64,000 nt of DNA from the NCBI GenBank assembly GCA_026545225.1, contig CM048848.1, positions 21,802,806 through 21,866,805 of the forward strand. The letters are read 5' to 3'. The notes beneath the pieces were generated by a model that did no database searches, was not told the origin of the DNA, and saw only the letters and a program-made list of their open reading frames with translations. A program made the translations under genes and the position numbers. This document shows, piece by piece, positions 11,760 to 22,112 of this stretch (the first letter of the stretch is position 1; each line of letters opens with the position of its first letter). Source of the stretch: Cornus controversa (lineage: Eukaryota; Streptophyta; Magnoliopsida; Cornales; Cornaceae).

Positions 11760-12112
11760 CCGAGTCTGAACAGAACGTCAGCTCTTTGCAGGATAGATCG
11801 ACTAAGCTGGAGAAGGGTGCCAAGGCTCTGTTTGATCGGTTATCTCTTACTGTTCAGATCAGAAATGCAGAAGCTTATCGTCAAGGCTTTGAGGACGCTT
11901 TGGCTCCCGAAGCTGATCGATCCTATCCTGGTGGACCTGCTGAATATGATTGAGAGATGGGCTTAACAGGTCCCCCTTACCAGGATCCAGAAGAAGGGGA
12001 CGAGGAGAAGGAGATCGCCAGCATCTTCGAGGATGCTCATACTTCTCAGAAAGATGCGATTCCACAAAGTGGGGAGCCTGCCAATGCCTCGGATTCTCCT
12101 TCGGCGCATTAG
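10025..12112 (+). pseudogene. Tat-type accessory ORF (putative gypsy type transposon protein), arm 1 copy
   Basis: Two exons: 10025-11452 and 11513-12112. The intron starts GTGAGCAG and ends TTTGCAG, and is only 60 bp because of a deletion relative to arm 2. The start MGKARSVEIV follows an in-frame leader. The N-terminal domain includes ARHFPAFRFPLHPFYHLVLN and GWKAQLVVVGGNWK, wording typical of the plant 'putative gypsy type transposon' family. The middle is low-complexity and rich in Pro, Ser and Lys. Exon 2 is a long coiled coil (NEKAKSQALLLENEQLKSQV). An in-frame TGA at 11951-11953 precedes a further acidic tail ending at TAG 12110-12112. The function of this family is unknown. A longer ATG at 9794 is possible but adds residues that look like leader sequence. 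Confidence 0.75.
11453..11512 (+). other. Intron of arm 1 ORF (internally deleted)
   Basis: Donor AAG/GTGAGCAG and acceptor TTTGCAG/AGCCTG are identical in both arms. The arm 2 intron (12917-12997) is 81 bp. The copy here lost about 21 bp before ATGGTTTCG. The resulting 60 bp is near or below the usual minimum for plant splicing. Confidence 0.7.
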
Positions 12113-12669
12113 TTCGCCAACATATTCTCTTCTTTCTTTTGTAATGCTCTTTGGGGCAGCTTTCATCTGTAAAAGCCTTTTGATTTTAATAGAGAATGTT
12201 CCTTTGATTTGTCAAAAATTCGTATGCTTGTTTGTTGTTTGTACTTTACGATTTATGCGATTCCCTATTATCTTCATGGGGTTAACCGCCCAAGTTACAT
12301 GCTTTTCGCTCCTTCGGCTACTCAGGCTTTCTGTTATTTGAGACCCCCAGCTGATCATGCCAAAGTCTCCTTTGTTCTCCCATGACATTCGGTTGTTTGT
12401 GCCGACGACTCGTACGTTCCTTTTTGGCGTTAGGCTGTTCATGCCTTCGCTATTTTCTTTGACTTGAGACTTTCAGCTGACTATGCCGAAGTCTCGTTCA
12501 ATCTCTTTAGTGTTCGGCCATTCACGCCTTAGCCATTTTCTTTCATTTGAGACCTTCAGTTGGTCATGCCGAAGTCTCGTTCATTCCCTTCTGGCGTTCG
12601 GCTGTTCATGCCTTTGCCATTCTTTTTCATTTGAGACCTTCAGCTGGTCATGCCGAAGTCTCGTTCAAT
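11760..12669. other. Single-copy centre of the inverted repeat
   Basis: It contains the end of the arm 1 ORF (coiled-coil C-terminus and acidic tail to 12112) and a 3' region with AATAGAGAATG-like A-rich wording. It then runs into a tandem-repeat block from 12337. The matching end of the arm 2 ORF is absent, so arm 2 is truncated at its inner end and the structure is asymmetric. Confidence 0.8.
12337..12669 (+). repeat. Tandem repeat, unit about 84 bp
   Basis: The motif TTGAGACCTTCAGCTGGTCA, followed by ATGCCGAAGTCTCGTTCA and a TTCGGCTGTTCATGCC stretch, recurs at 12338, 12464, 12547 and 12631. Spacings are 126, 83 and 84 bases. The last unit is cut by the start of arm 2. Tandem repeats next to the accessory ORF also occur in the Tat element (28136-28490) and are known in Tat/Ogre retrotransposons. 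Confidence 0.8.
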
Positions 12670-14425
12670 CCGTTCGGGATTCAGCCAATGCTCTCTGGAA
12701 CTCAGCCTCCTCATTCTTTTTGGAGAGGTCCTCCACTTGAGACTTGAGTTGCTCGTTCTCCAGCAGCAGAGCCTGGGACTTGGCCTTCTCATTGTTGACC
12801 TCACGCATGGCCGCCACGAAGTCTGCCTCAGCCCTTCTAATCCGAACGTCCGCCTTTTTGACCTTAACGGTCGCCTGCTCGACCAATTTACACATGGTCA
12901 TCACACCAAACAGGCTCTGCAAAGGCACACGAAACCATCAAAGATAAATAACAGAAGAGCATAGGATGAAACCGATAACATGTCCTACACTGCTCACCTT
13001 GAGGGCCGCATCAGGACATGAATCCAAAAGGTTTCCAACAGAAAGCTCCATCATCATCTTTGCGTCTCGGGGGGGTCACATCTCTTTTAGAAATGCCTTC
13101 ATCGATTCTCTGCTTTCGAGAATGGAGTCTTCAACAGATAAAGGCATACCATTCTCCTTCACCATCGGATGAACCCACGGTTCCACCGCAAAGGAGCTTG
13201 GGGCATCAGAACCCATCCCAGCCGTCCTAACAACTAGAGGCCCCCTAGGTCCCGGAACCGAAGGAGAAGCTGAGATAGTGGCCTTCTGAGACTTCAAAGG
13301 AGGAGTAGGCTCCTCAATTTTAATCACTTCAGCAGGAAGTGACTTCTCCGCCGTTGCCTCCTCGGCATGCCTTTTGCGCAGGATCGAGGCCACTTCTACT
13401 TCTCGATCAGTCGGGGGACTGATGAGGCTGTCCCCTTCAGACAACTTCTTTGTTTTGGTACGAGTAGTTTTCGGAAGCTTCATTTTTACGCCGTCTGAAC
13501 TCTCTGAGAAAACTTTGAGTACCGAAGAGCACAAGAGAAGGGAGGATTTGGGTACCTTCCTCCACACCTTTTCAGCAAGGGTCTTCAAGCGTGCCGCTAA
13601 TTCCAAACAAGGAAGGAGATCTCTAACTGCGCCAACAAAAGACCGAATTTGATTAAAGAGCACAACATCACATATAATACAGTCACAATGAGGTTCAGAT
13701 AGAAAGTCAGAAGGCGGGATACCTAATCCACCAAATTTCTGAGGGATGGGAAATTTCTTAGAAGAAGAGACCTTCCAGTTTCCCCCAACCACCACAAGTT
13801 GGGCTTTCCAGCCCTTGTCAGAAGAGGGATGACCGGTACAGAGCGATCTGCCCGGACGTGGGAAGAAATGGAACCGATCCCTCTCATTCTTTGTAGCACA
13901 GACCTGATAACAAAGAAGGAGATCGTCCAATCCCAACTCTAAATCACGAGTATGAATAAGGGCAAGAACACTGGATATAACCCTAAAGAAGTTAGGGTTC
14001 ACTTGCAAGGGAGCCAAATTCAGTTTGTTAAGCACAAGACGATAGAAAGGGTGAAGGGGAAAACGAAAGGCGGGAAAATGCCTAGCCGAGAAGAGCATGT
14101 CATCATCACCCAAACCATATCCAGATCGAAAGTCAAAATCAAGAGGATAATTCCTAAGAGTAACGTCGGACGGGATCTCACAATCAAGTCTGAGTTTTCC
14201 CAAATTCACAGGAGTCCTAATTAGGTCTTGATCAGCGTCCTCTAAATCAGAATCCGAAGAACTCTGATCTTTCGAAGGAGAGGGATTGCCTAGTGTTGGA
14301 GGAATAGAAGGAACCTCTGGGAGACTCTGACCACACTCATCCTCACCCAGAAACTCGTCAATAGACTGATAGCGGTTCAGTGGTCCAAACTCATCAACAA
14401 TCTCGACACTTCTCGCCTTACCCAT
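12670..14425 (-). pseudogene. Tat-type accessory ORF, arm 2 copy (truncated, stop codon)
   Basis: Exon 1 runs 14425 down to 12998, the intron is 12997-12917 (81 bp), and exon 2 is 12916-12670. It carries the same domains as the arm 1 copy, with only scattered amino-acid changes. The Trp codon after MKAFLKEM in arm 1 (TGG) is TGA here (near 13076-13078), which ends the protein early. Exon 2 breaks off at SRT where the arm ends, so the acidic C-terminus is missing. Transcription from the two copies would converge on the centre. The few differences between copies suggest a recent duplication or gene conversion. Confidence 0.75.
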
Positions 14426-14997
14426 ATCTTCGAAGAAAAAAGGAAAACAGTAGTAGGAGGAAAAGGAAATCACTAACCTCAGCAGACGAGAAGATATTCC
14501 CAGAATCGCCCAGAATCTACAACGATCCGAAAAATACAAGAGCAAGTATAGGCATTTATGTGGAAGTGACATTACGGCGGCCGTCAGAGGCACGAAGCCC
14601 AAACGCGACCTGGCGGAACAAACGAAGCGACGGTCATAACAGAAAAACCCTTTCAAATTCCAACTAAAATTGGAAGGGGTTTTTGGGGCAAGCTGTAGTG
14701 GGAAAAAGAGTCGTTAGGTGACACGTGCGACCAACACAATGCGTGGCAACCACGTCACCATCCATGTCACCCAAATTTAGGTGACATAAATATAGTAAAG
14801 AATCCCGGAATTTCCTCCAACTGATACCTATGTTCAAGCACTGAAATCAGGGCAAGAAAAGAAGTGCTATTCCTCAAGTAAAAAGAAAGGGAGAAATCAA
14901 AGGCATGATCATGGCATTTGAGAATGTATTTAAAAGATCGAGGTTATAATGAAAAAGGGATCTGATTAAGTGTAATTACAATTATTCTGTACCTACA
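12670..14997 (-). repeat. Inverted repeat, arm 2
   Basis: Reverse complement of arm 1, about 21 bp longer because it keeps the full intron. Its inner boundary, CCGTTCGGG at 12670-12678, is where identity to arm 1 stops and the tandem-repeat centre begins. Confidence 0.9.
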
Positions 14998-16548
14998 CCA
15001 TGTTTCCTCTATTTTGGTGCATTCCCTGAAGACTATGAGATCCCTGTTAGGCAACTGATATGGTTATGGGTTTCTGAGGGATTTATACGACAAAATGAGC
15101 AAAAAAACATGGAGGAAAAAGGAGAGGATTACTTGATCGATCTAATTGACAGAAGTCTAGTAGTTGTGTCCAAGAAAAGGTCTAATGGTGGAATCAAAGC
15201 ATGTCGTGTACATGATCTCTTGCGTGATTTGTGCCTGAGAAAAGCACGGGAAGAGAACTTTCGTCAACAGATTTTCGGGTATGACCCTACTTCTTCATCT
15301 TCTTCTTCCTCAAGTCCTATTCCAAATAAACAACGTCGCTTATGCATCCATTCTCACCTTGTTGACTATCCTTCTATAAAGCATCATGTGTTACACGTGC
15401 GCTCTTTTTTGTCCTTTAACGTTTCATTTTATGATTTACCTAAGAGGGATGTCTCATTTGTTTGTAAAGCATTCAAATTTCTTAGAGTTTTGAATTTATT
15501 GTCCATTGAAGTACCCTTCCTTCCTATACAAATAGAGGTACTATTTAATTTGAGGTATTTAGCACTTAATGTTGGAGAGAGTGACTATTTCCAGTTACCA
15601 ATATCCAAACTCTGGAACCTAGAAACCCTTTTTATTGAAGGATCAAAAGGTTTGTTAGTTTTATCAGATGATATCTAGAAGATGGTAAAGTTAAGGCATC
15701 TGTATTCTAAGCGGTCTATTAAAATCCTTGGTGAATCTGTTGATGGCCATCCCTTTTTATTGGATAACCTACAAACCATTGGCAAACGAGATCTTGAAGA
15801 ACTAAATCTTTACGGACTGTACATGAAATTCTTGAAAAGGAATCCCACCAGTCTAATTGACTTCGAAAATTTTAAAGAATCATTGGGTGTGTACAACAGC
15901 CATTTTGCTAAATATGATCTTTGTCGTGGTTACAAGCGGATCTTGAAATGGATTCCCAATCTTAGGAAACTAAGATGTGTGTGCAAACATTTTCCTGAAT
16001 TGGACTTTTTAGTTTGCCTTGAAACATTGAATGTAGTATACCGTTGGTCCAGGACAATAATGTTTCTCCATTTGAATAAGTTTCCCCCAAATCTCAAAAG
16101 CTTAACTTTATCAAGCTTCAGTCTACCCTGGAACCAAATGTCGACCCTTGGGAGGTTGCCCAACCTTGAGGTTCTCAAATTATCATACAAGGCATTCGAG
16201 GGGCCAAGATGGGACACAAGTGATGGGGAGTTTCAGAAACTCAGATACTTGAAATTTCAACGCCTGGATATTAAGCTATGGAATGCCTCTGCTACTCACT
16301 TTCCCTGCCTTCAGACATTAATGTTGGATGACTGTAAACTACTCAAGGAGATCCCATCTGATTTAGGAGATATATGTACACTACAAATGATCCGACTGAG
16401 ATATTGTAGCCACTCTGCTGAAAACTCGGCTAGACAAATTCACGAAGAACAACAGAGTATGGGAAATGATGAGCTAAATATCATTATTGATCCTTGGGAT
16501 CCTGACTTGACAGTCTTCAAGGATGACTCTGGCAAAATGGGTTTCTAG
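14998..16548 (+). pseudogene. CC-NB-LRR (NLR) gene, ARC2-LRR half, with one stop codon
   Basis: The reading frame resumes at 14998 with PCFLYFGAFPEDYEIPVRQL, the RNBS-D motif of NB-ARC. It continues through LIWLWVSEGF and a winged-helix segment to RVHDLLRDLC, an MHD-motif variant (VHD). A Ser-rich run encoded by TCT/TCA repeats follows near 15295. The leucine-rich repeats then run to the stop at 16546-16548. One in-frame TAG at 15676-15678 sits where relatives read DDIWKMVKLRHL, so it is probably Trp TGG to TAG. Otherwise the frame is open for about 516 codons. The first ATG in the open frame (15109) is not a real start. It is the 3' half of the gene begun at 8131, and both breaks make it non-functional. 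Confidence 0.85.
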
Positions 16549-17603
16549 CATACCTGCAGTTGTCTCTGGCATATTCGTCAAGTGTTGCAATCAATTGGTT
16601 GGTCAGGTACCAATGACAACTCAATCTTTCTCTTTCTCTATTCATTTGCTGCTTTACTTTTTTGTACAGTTTTTTCTTTCTATTTTTGGCTGTGGAATTC
16701 CGTTCCATAAATCTTCACATTTGTGTTTCAATCTTTGTTTATTATATATTCTGATTAGCACTTCTTGGTTTTGTATTTCTAATTGATCTCCATTTATTAT
16801 ACAATTTAATTGATCTCCGTTAATCATGTGTTTTTTGTATCAATGGATCAGAGGAAAAAAATGTAGACAGGTTTACAACATGAATGATAGAATGGCAAGG
16901 TGCACTTCAATGTTTTGCTCTGATATGAACTGATATGTGTGTGTGTGTATATATTTGCACATATATGTTATATTATATTTTGGTGGTGATCAGTTGAAAG
17001 AAAAGCATAGGTTGTTTTTAGATGAAGCTGGGACCTTGTGTATGCTTTTTTATAGCTTTGGAGATTTTTTATATGATATATTACTCACCAAAATGATTAT
17101 ATAATGTGAACGGCCCAGAATGTGAGAACTAAATTCTTGCAGGGCTAATGAATGGAATATCAACTAGAAGTAAAGATATATTAACAATGATTGGATAGCC
17201 ATAAGTTGTTGATGTAAATGCAGAAAGCCCTTCTTGCACTATCAGTTAGTTCAAATAACATTATCCACTTAATCTATATTAGATTAGGAGGGCACTAGAC
17301 ACTTTTGTTCAGAAATGTGCATCAATAATAAGAAAATTATAGAGGTTGAGGAGATCAATACATGATGTTGCCACTAATAATCATCTCTTTCTGAGATGAT
17401 TGGTGGTATATACCAGAAGATTGATGGTATTAATGAAAAGGGAAGAAGAGAAGCCTTGCTGAGAAAATTGGTCATGTTCTTTATCCTGATTAAATGCTCA
17501 CCGATGACCTCAAAGAGATTACATCTATAAAGTTTGAGGTGACGCAGATTTGTGGAAAGAAGTTGTATAGCATTAGAGACCCACAAGTTTGAATATCTTC
17601 CCA
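16549..17603. other. Spacer downstream of the NLR, no gene seen
   Basis: AT-rich 3' flank with a TG microsatellite (about 16935-16950). No coding frame is supported. The last 250 bp may contain decayed NLR N-terminal sequence but I cannot align it with confidence. Confidence 0.5.
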
Positions 17604-18403
17604 TGGAAGTTCGTCTAGTGCTACTGCTCCAAATTTAGATGAAGAAACTATGGTTCGCTTTGATCATGAAGTAGAGCGACTTACTGAAATACAGAAGCAA
17701 CTAGAAGTTAGCCTTTGATCAATGTATGATGCCAGTTCAAACAACATACCATAAGAGATCTGGAAAATTGTAAAGTTAGGGCACCTATGCTTTGCAAGAG
17801 AAAATTATATTGGAGGAGCAACAATCTGTCATGGCTATCCCATCCTATTAGTTAACCTACAAAACATCTAACATCTATGTCCTACAAGGTATTTTGAAAG
17901 CACTCCCTATCTTCAGAAGCTGGAATTTTGTGGAAGTTTTGAATTAGACAGTGACTGTTTTTGGTTTTCTGATCTAGACTTCCTAAACTACCTTGAAACA
18001 TTGAAGTTGTTAAACAGATTTGTTCCTTACCATCATAGGTTCATTCTCGAAGGCGTTAAATTTTCCTGAATCTTAAAAGTTTAACTTTATCAAATACTGC
18101 TTTTGAGTTGAAGGAAATGTCAATCCTTGAGATGTTACCCAAACTAGAGTTTCTAAAATTGGAATATCAGACTCAAATGCTTGAGATTGTATTACATGAA
18201 TGTTGAACAATGGAACGCCTCCAACATTTGTTTTCCAAGCCTTTAGCATTTGGAGTTGCATAGATGTCGTAAACTCAAGGAAATCCTATCTGAATCAGGG
18301 AATATACATACACTACAGAAGATTGAGGTAAGTTGTTGCAGTGATTGTGCCATAAATTCTTCCATGAAAATTCAGAAAGATTCACAAGGGGTACTAGTTT
18401 AGA
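17604..18403 (+). pseudogene. Second NLR pseudogene: pre-NB-ARC linker joined to LRR
   Basis: At 17604-17710 the plus strand reads GSSSSATAPNLDEETMVRFD then HEVERLTEIQKQLE. This is the linker just before the NB-ARC, equivalent to the VGFDDDI region at 9.35 kb. After a stop the text becomes EIWKIVKLGHLCFARENY, the first LRRs (compare MVKLRHLYSKRS at 15682). It goes on in changing frames: NLKSLTLSNTAFELKEMS, LPKLEFLKLEY, and CRKLKEILSESGNIHTLQKI up to a TAG at 18401-18403. The whole NB-ARC is missing. Multiple stops and frameshifts show an old pseudogene related to the split NLR. Confidence 0.75.
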
Positions 18404-19264
18404 AGTATCAGCTGGAGTTGCAAAATATTAGCAATTTGAATAATCTCTTTCTGATAGTACGAGTGTTGCAAATGTTTCATGAAAAAAAGAAAAAAAAAAA
18501 GAAGAAAATTTGGCAGTTAAAAAATAATTAAAAGCTAATGCCTTTCTTAGATGAGTCTGAGCAATTGAATTAGCAAATATCTTTAATTTATCGAATTATA
18601 GGCTTGATAAATGACTGAAAAGCCCTGTTTGAACACAAAAGCCGATGACCCAAATTTGTGTTCCAAACAGGATGAAGAATGATTGTATTACCCTATTAGT
18701 TTGTTTTCTTTATTTTTTTTTGCTCTTCAAATAGTCTGTTTCCCCAACACGACTTAAAATTAGAGAATTTCAGGATTCTAAAGCAACCACAATTCAAGCC
18801 TCATATACTCAAATCCTTCAACTGAGATAATATGATTTTGGGTAAAATGACCCAACAAATTATTATCAAGCATGTATCAGTTATTCTCAAAGAAATTAAA
18901 TATACGCAGGTTCATGTCATTTGAGTTAGAGGTGAAGTAGGTATCAAAAACAGGACTGATGGTGTGTAGTTCTTAGTTGCTGTCTATGGGTGGTCTCGAA
19001 GAAACCCAGTTTCTTTTTCTGTCAAGGGCTGAGGTTCTATTTGAGCACAAAGGGATTCCCGACACTCACGTGAAAAATCAGATGTCATCAAGGAGATCCT
19101 TCAGTAATCCAGCAAGGGATAGCAGACAAGTTCAGAGAAATATTAGGTACCAGTTGCAAGTTTTGACATGAAACCATTTTACATTCCTCAGCCTATAGTT
19201 GTAAAAGTGACATGTTAACATCATTTTCCTTGATGCAATAGTTTGAGATAAATGGGCATTTTGG
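18404..19264. other. Spacer, no gene seen
   Basis: Includes an A-rich tract near 18481-18510 and AT-rich DNA. The short open frame 18977-19171 has no recognisable content. Confidence 0.5.
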
Positions 19265-20660
19265 CAGCATAAATCATCACTTGCATTGAGACCAACTGCA
19301 AATTTTTCTGTTTGCTATTATAGAACTTGGGAATTAAAGGACCAGAAAATTATTTGCTTTTTATTACAAAAGTATCTGTTTTGACTTGTTGAATCACTTT
19401 CTATCAAATCAAGGTCTTCACTAATATCCAATTCTTATGACGAAAGCTTTTAATTTGGCTAAAAGTTAGGTTAGTTGGATGAATTCAACTGTTGATATTA
19501 TAGGTATGTAACCTTGAATATGTGATAGGTTATACATCTGACAACTCTGACAACAATTACTCAAAATTTTGTTAAAATGAATGTTGTTAGTGTGAAAATA
19601 CTCTTCATAAGAAACTCAAATCCAATGTTGCAGTGCCAATTGTTGAAAAGATAGGAAACTGGAGGTCAAGAACAAATACACTGGACAGTAAAAAAATCAC
19701 TTGTGGGAGACATAAGTTCAGTTTTGAATGAATGACTCAAATCACTTATGTTGTAGATAATAATTAATCAAAGTTTAAATAAGCCTTGAAGTTGTGTTAA
19801 AAAAGGTTACTTGGATGACTTTCACTACTGAAACTGTTAAGTGTGGATCCAGGTTCTAAGGGCAACTCATGTAAGGATTAAATAGCTAAAAACACAACAT
19901 AATTTTTTTAAAATATCCTTAAAATCATTATTTGTTTTGAAAGAATGATTCGAAAAAGTAACCAGCACCATAACCAAAGTGAATTTCTATGTAATACATG
20001 CTATTTATGATATGAAAGATGCAATTTTCTTAATTAATATTTCTGTAGACAATCTATGTAGGCACTGGGTGGCTCTGAACAGCCATGCAATCCATGCTAG
20101 TGATATCTTGTACTTTCAGTGAACTGCTGACATGTGACAGCTTAGACATTTTCCCTGTCTCGTCACACAATTCTGGAATTATCAATGAACACCAAGAACA
20201 AATCTCCATATCTTTAAAATGGAAGGGAGCCTAAATTTCCTTCACACTTGCAGACTTGCTATATTGACTCAAAAGGTGACTTTGATGGTTTCTTCTATGA
20301 CAGTGGAGTGAAGAAGAAGTAGACATTAAGAATAAATAGAAGCACACTATTTCGTTGAAAGGATTTGTGGCAATAACCATCAAACATGGTATCTTTTGGC
20401 TTCACGTTGTGTTGTCATGGGTGATCTCAATGTTATTGGCTTAATAGTAGCAGAAGGAAATGGAGAAGGAAAATTGAACATATCAGTGCCTGTTTTTTTT
20501 TTCTTTTTCTTTTTTTACTGCAATCTGATGGAGTTGACCTGCTCAAATAACCACACTAGGAAAGTCAGTGTAAGAGAGAATCAACTGTATTTTGACTAGT
20601 GTTTAGTGGAGAAAGAAATTTCCTCCAGTCTCATGAAGCCTCTATAGGATCACATTATTT
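19265..20660 (+). repeat. Segmental duplication, copy B (NLR 3' flank)
   Basis: Aligns with 4556-5650 in the same order and orientation. Copy B is longer because of extra sequence around 19740-20040 and a T-rich run near 20495. It lies downstream of the second NLR pseudogene, supporting its origin as an NLR 3' flank. Confidence 0.8.
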
Positions 20661-20849
20661 CTTAGCCATGGTGAATTTTGAGTCTCGGTAAAGGTCCCTT
20701 TTACGTTGAATTCAATGTGGGTAACTTCCAATCAATATGCTGAAACAGTAGAAAAGGCTAGGATGCATATGTTAAGGGATCTAATATGCTTTGTCTTGTT
20801 TAGAAAATTTTAAAAATGGGATAGACTTTAAACATGAGACGAATTGCCA

Positions 20850-21360
20850 CCACAGATAGCTCTCAGATAGGATGTTCAAAAGTTACACGAAATAAAATGC
20901 CAATTTCAATAGGTATATGTTTCTGTTGGAGGGTTTTTTGTAATTCCATAGCAATAAAAGATAATTTTTTTCCCAGGAAGGGTTCATCTCCATTATGCTC
21001 AATCTGTTCCCTAGAGCTAGTACAAGTACAACACATATTATATATACAGTTGTAACTTGTCTATTAAAGTCTGGTTTTACAGCATTCATCTGATACTGAA
21101 CCCCACTGCAGTTATTTTATACTTGAGCAGTTCATAGAATTAATCAAACAGCTTCAACCAGATCTCTATTAAATCTGGAGAAAAGCTGCTTTTAGTAAGG
21201 ATGTGTTTCTAGAAGCTCCCAAGTCCCATTTGTACCTTCGCTGTCGTGGGAAGAATTCATGTCTTTAGAAGCCTAGAGTCAATTCTTTCATTGGTTGGTC
21301 CTTCAGGTGGCTATAGTAGTAATATTAACAGAGATCCCTCTTGGAAAGTCCACTCTATTA
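20850..21360 (+). pseudogene. Possible LINE zf-RVT relic
   Basis: The frame from 20834 contains ICFCWRVFCNSIAIKDNFF and SPLCSICSLELVQVQHIL. This pattern (WRxxxNSxxxKxNLxxR...CxxCxxxxExxxHIL) resembles the zinc-binding RT-tail of plant LINEs. The rest is degenerate in several frames up to the insertion at 21371. I see no RT core, poly-A tail or target duplication, so the call rests on one motif. Confidence 0.4.
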
Positions 21361-21370
21361 TAGAAGTTTA

Positions 21371-21827
21371 TGTTAGGTATTTTTGTGTCTCAAATTCTAT
21401 TGTAATTAAGTTTATATTTTAAAGTTGTATTTGGTAAATTTTTGTTAGACAAGTATTGGGCTCCAAGCAATTGTAATTCTTATCCAACAAGAAATTGGGT
21501 TCTCTAGAAATAGATGCCTGGGGTATGGGTTGAGACTTAAGAGTTGAGAGAGATGAAATCTCATGAGGGAGTTGAGTTGATGGGTAGAGGGAGTTGACGG
21601 GTTGGCAGAGTTGAGAGAACACCGATGGCAAGAGGGAGTCTCGTGGAGTGATACATGTGAAGAGCTAGTTTTTGTCCATAGTCCGGTGTTAGGTATTATC
21701 CGTTGTAATATCTCTACATTTTAATGGAACTCTTCTCATCCGTGGGTATAGCCGTATTAGGCCAAACCACATATATCTTGTGTTTTGTGTGTTTGTTTTA
21801 TTACTTTCGCTTCCGCTGGCCCCAACA
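21371..21827 (+). repeat. Left LTR of miniature copia-type element
   Basis: 457 bp, begins TGTTAGG and ends CCCCAACA (TG..CA ends). Related LTRs are at 22113-22572 and, split, at 24600-34859. Confidence 0.85.
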
Positions 21828-21829
21828 AG

Positions 21830-21848
21830 TGGTATCAGAGCCAGGTTC
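21830..21848 (+). promoter_or_regulatory. Primer-binding site, initiator Met tRNA
   Basis: TGGTATCAGAGCCAGGTTC starts two bases after the left LTR. It is complementary to the 3' end of initiator methionine tRNA, the usual primer of copia elements. Confidence 0.85.
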
Positions 21849-22112
21849 ATGTTGGGACGTTCTGTCTTTATTCAAAAAAGATCCATAAAACAGAAATTTC
21901 AATTGCAGGTTGGAGTCAATCAATCAACTTGTTTGGTCATGATAGTCAAAAAATCATGATGGGTTAAATGGCATAGAACTCGAGTAGTCAAGTTGGAGCC
22001 TTTGGAGGTTTGACTAATCGAGGAGCATACAATGGGGACAATCTGAGTTGTGCAACTCAATTGCTGTTGGAAGCGATGATTGACGCGGTGAAATTTGAGC
22101 CAATGTGGAGAT

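Larger units (their letters stand above)
9453..14997. mobile_element. Giant inverted repeat carrying mirrored Tat-type accessory ORFs
   Basis: Arm 1 (9453-11759) and arm 2 (12670-14997) are reverse complements of about 2.3 kb with very few differences. They enclose a 910 bp centre. The outer ends read TGTAGGTACAGA on both sides. No target-site duplication is visible: left flank ACAAC, right flank CCATG. Each arm carries, running inwards, a two-exon ORF of the 'putative gypsy type transposon' family. The insert replaces some 200 or more codons of NLR NB-ARC, because the left flank is the P-loop and the right flank resumes at the RNBS-D text CFLYFGAFPED. It could be a fold-back transposon, an inverted duplication of a retrotransposon fragment, or a repair product. 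The absence of a TSD and the host deletion favour a rearrangement. Confidence 0.8.

Noticed and set aside
9453..14997. Interpretation as an autonomous DNA transposon because of terminal inverted repeats
   Set aside because: No transposase DDE motifs, no target-site duplication, and the 'transposon protein' name of the ORF family is only a label.
20396..20599. ORF with VVMGDLNVIGLIVAEGNGEG
   Set aside because: Lies in the duplicated flank; the partner copy at 5.4 kb does not keep the frame.
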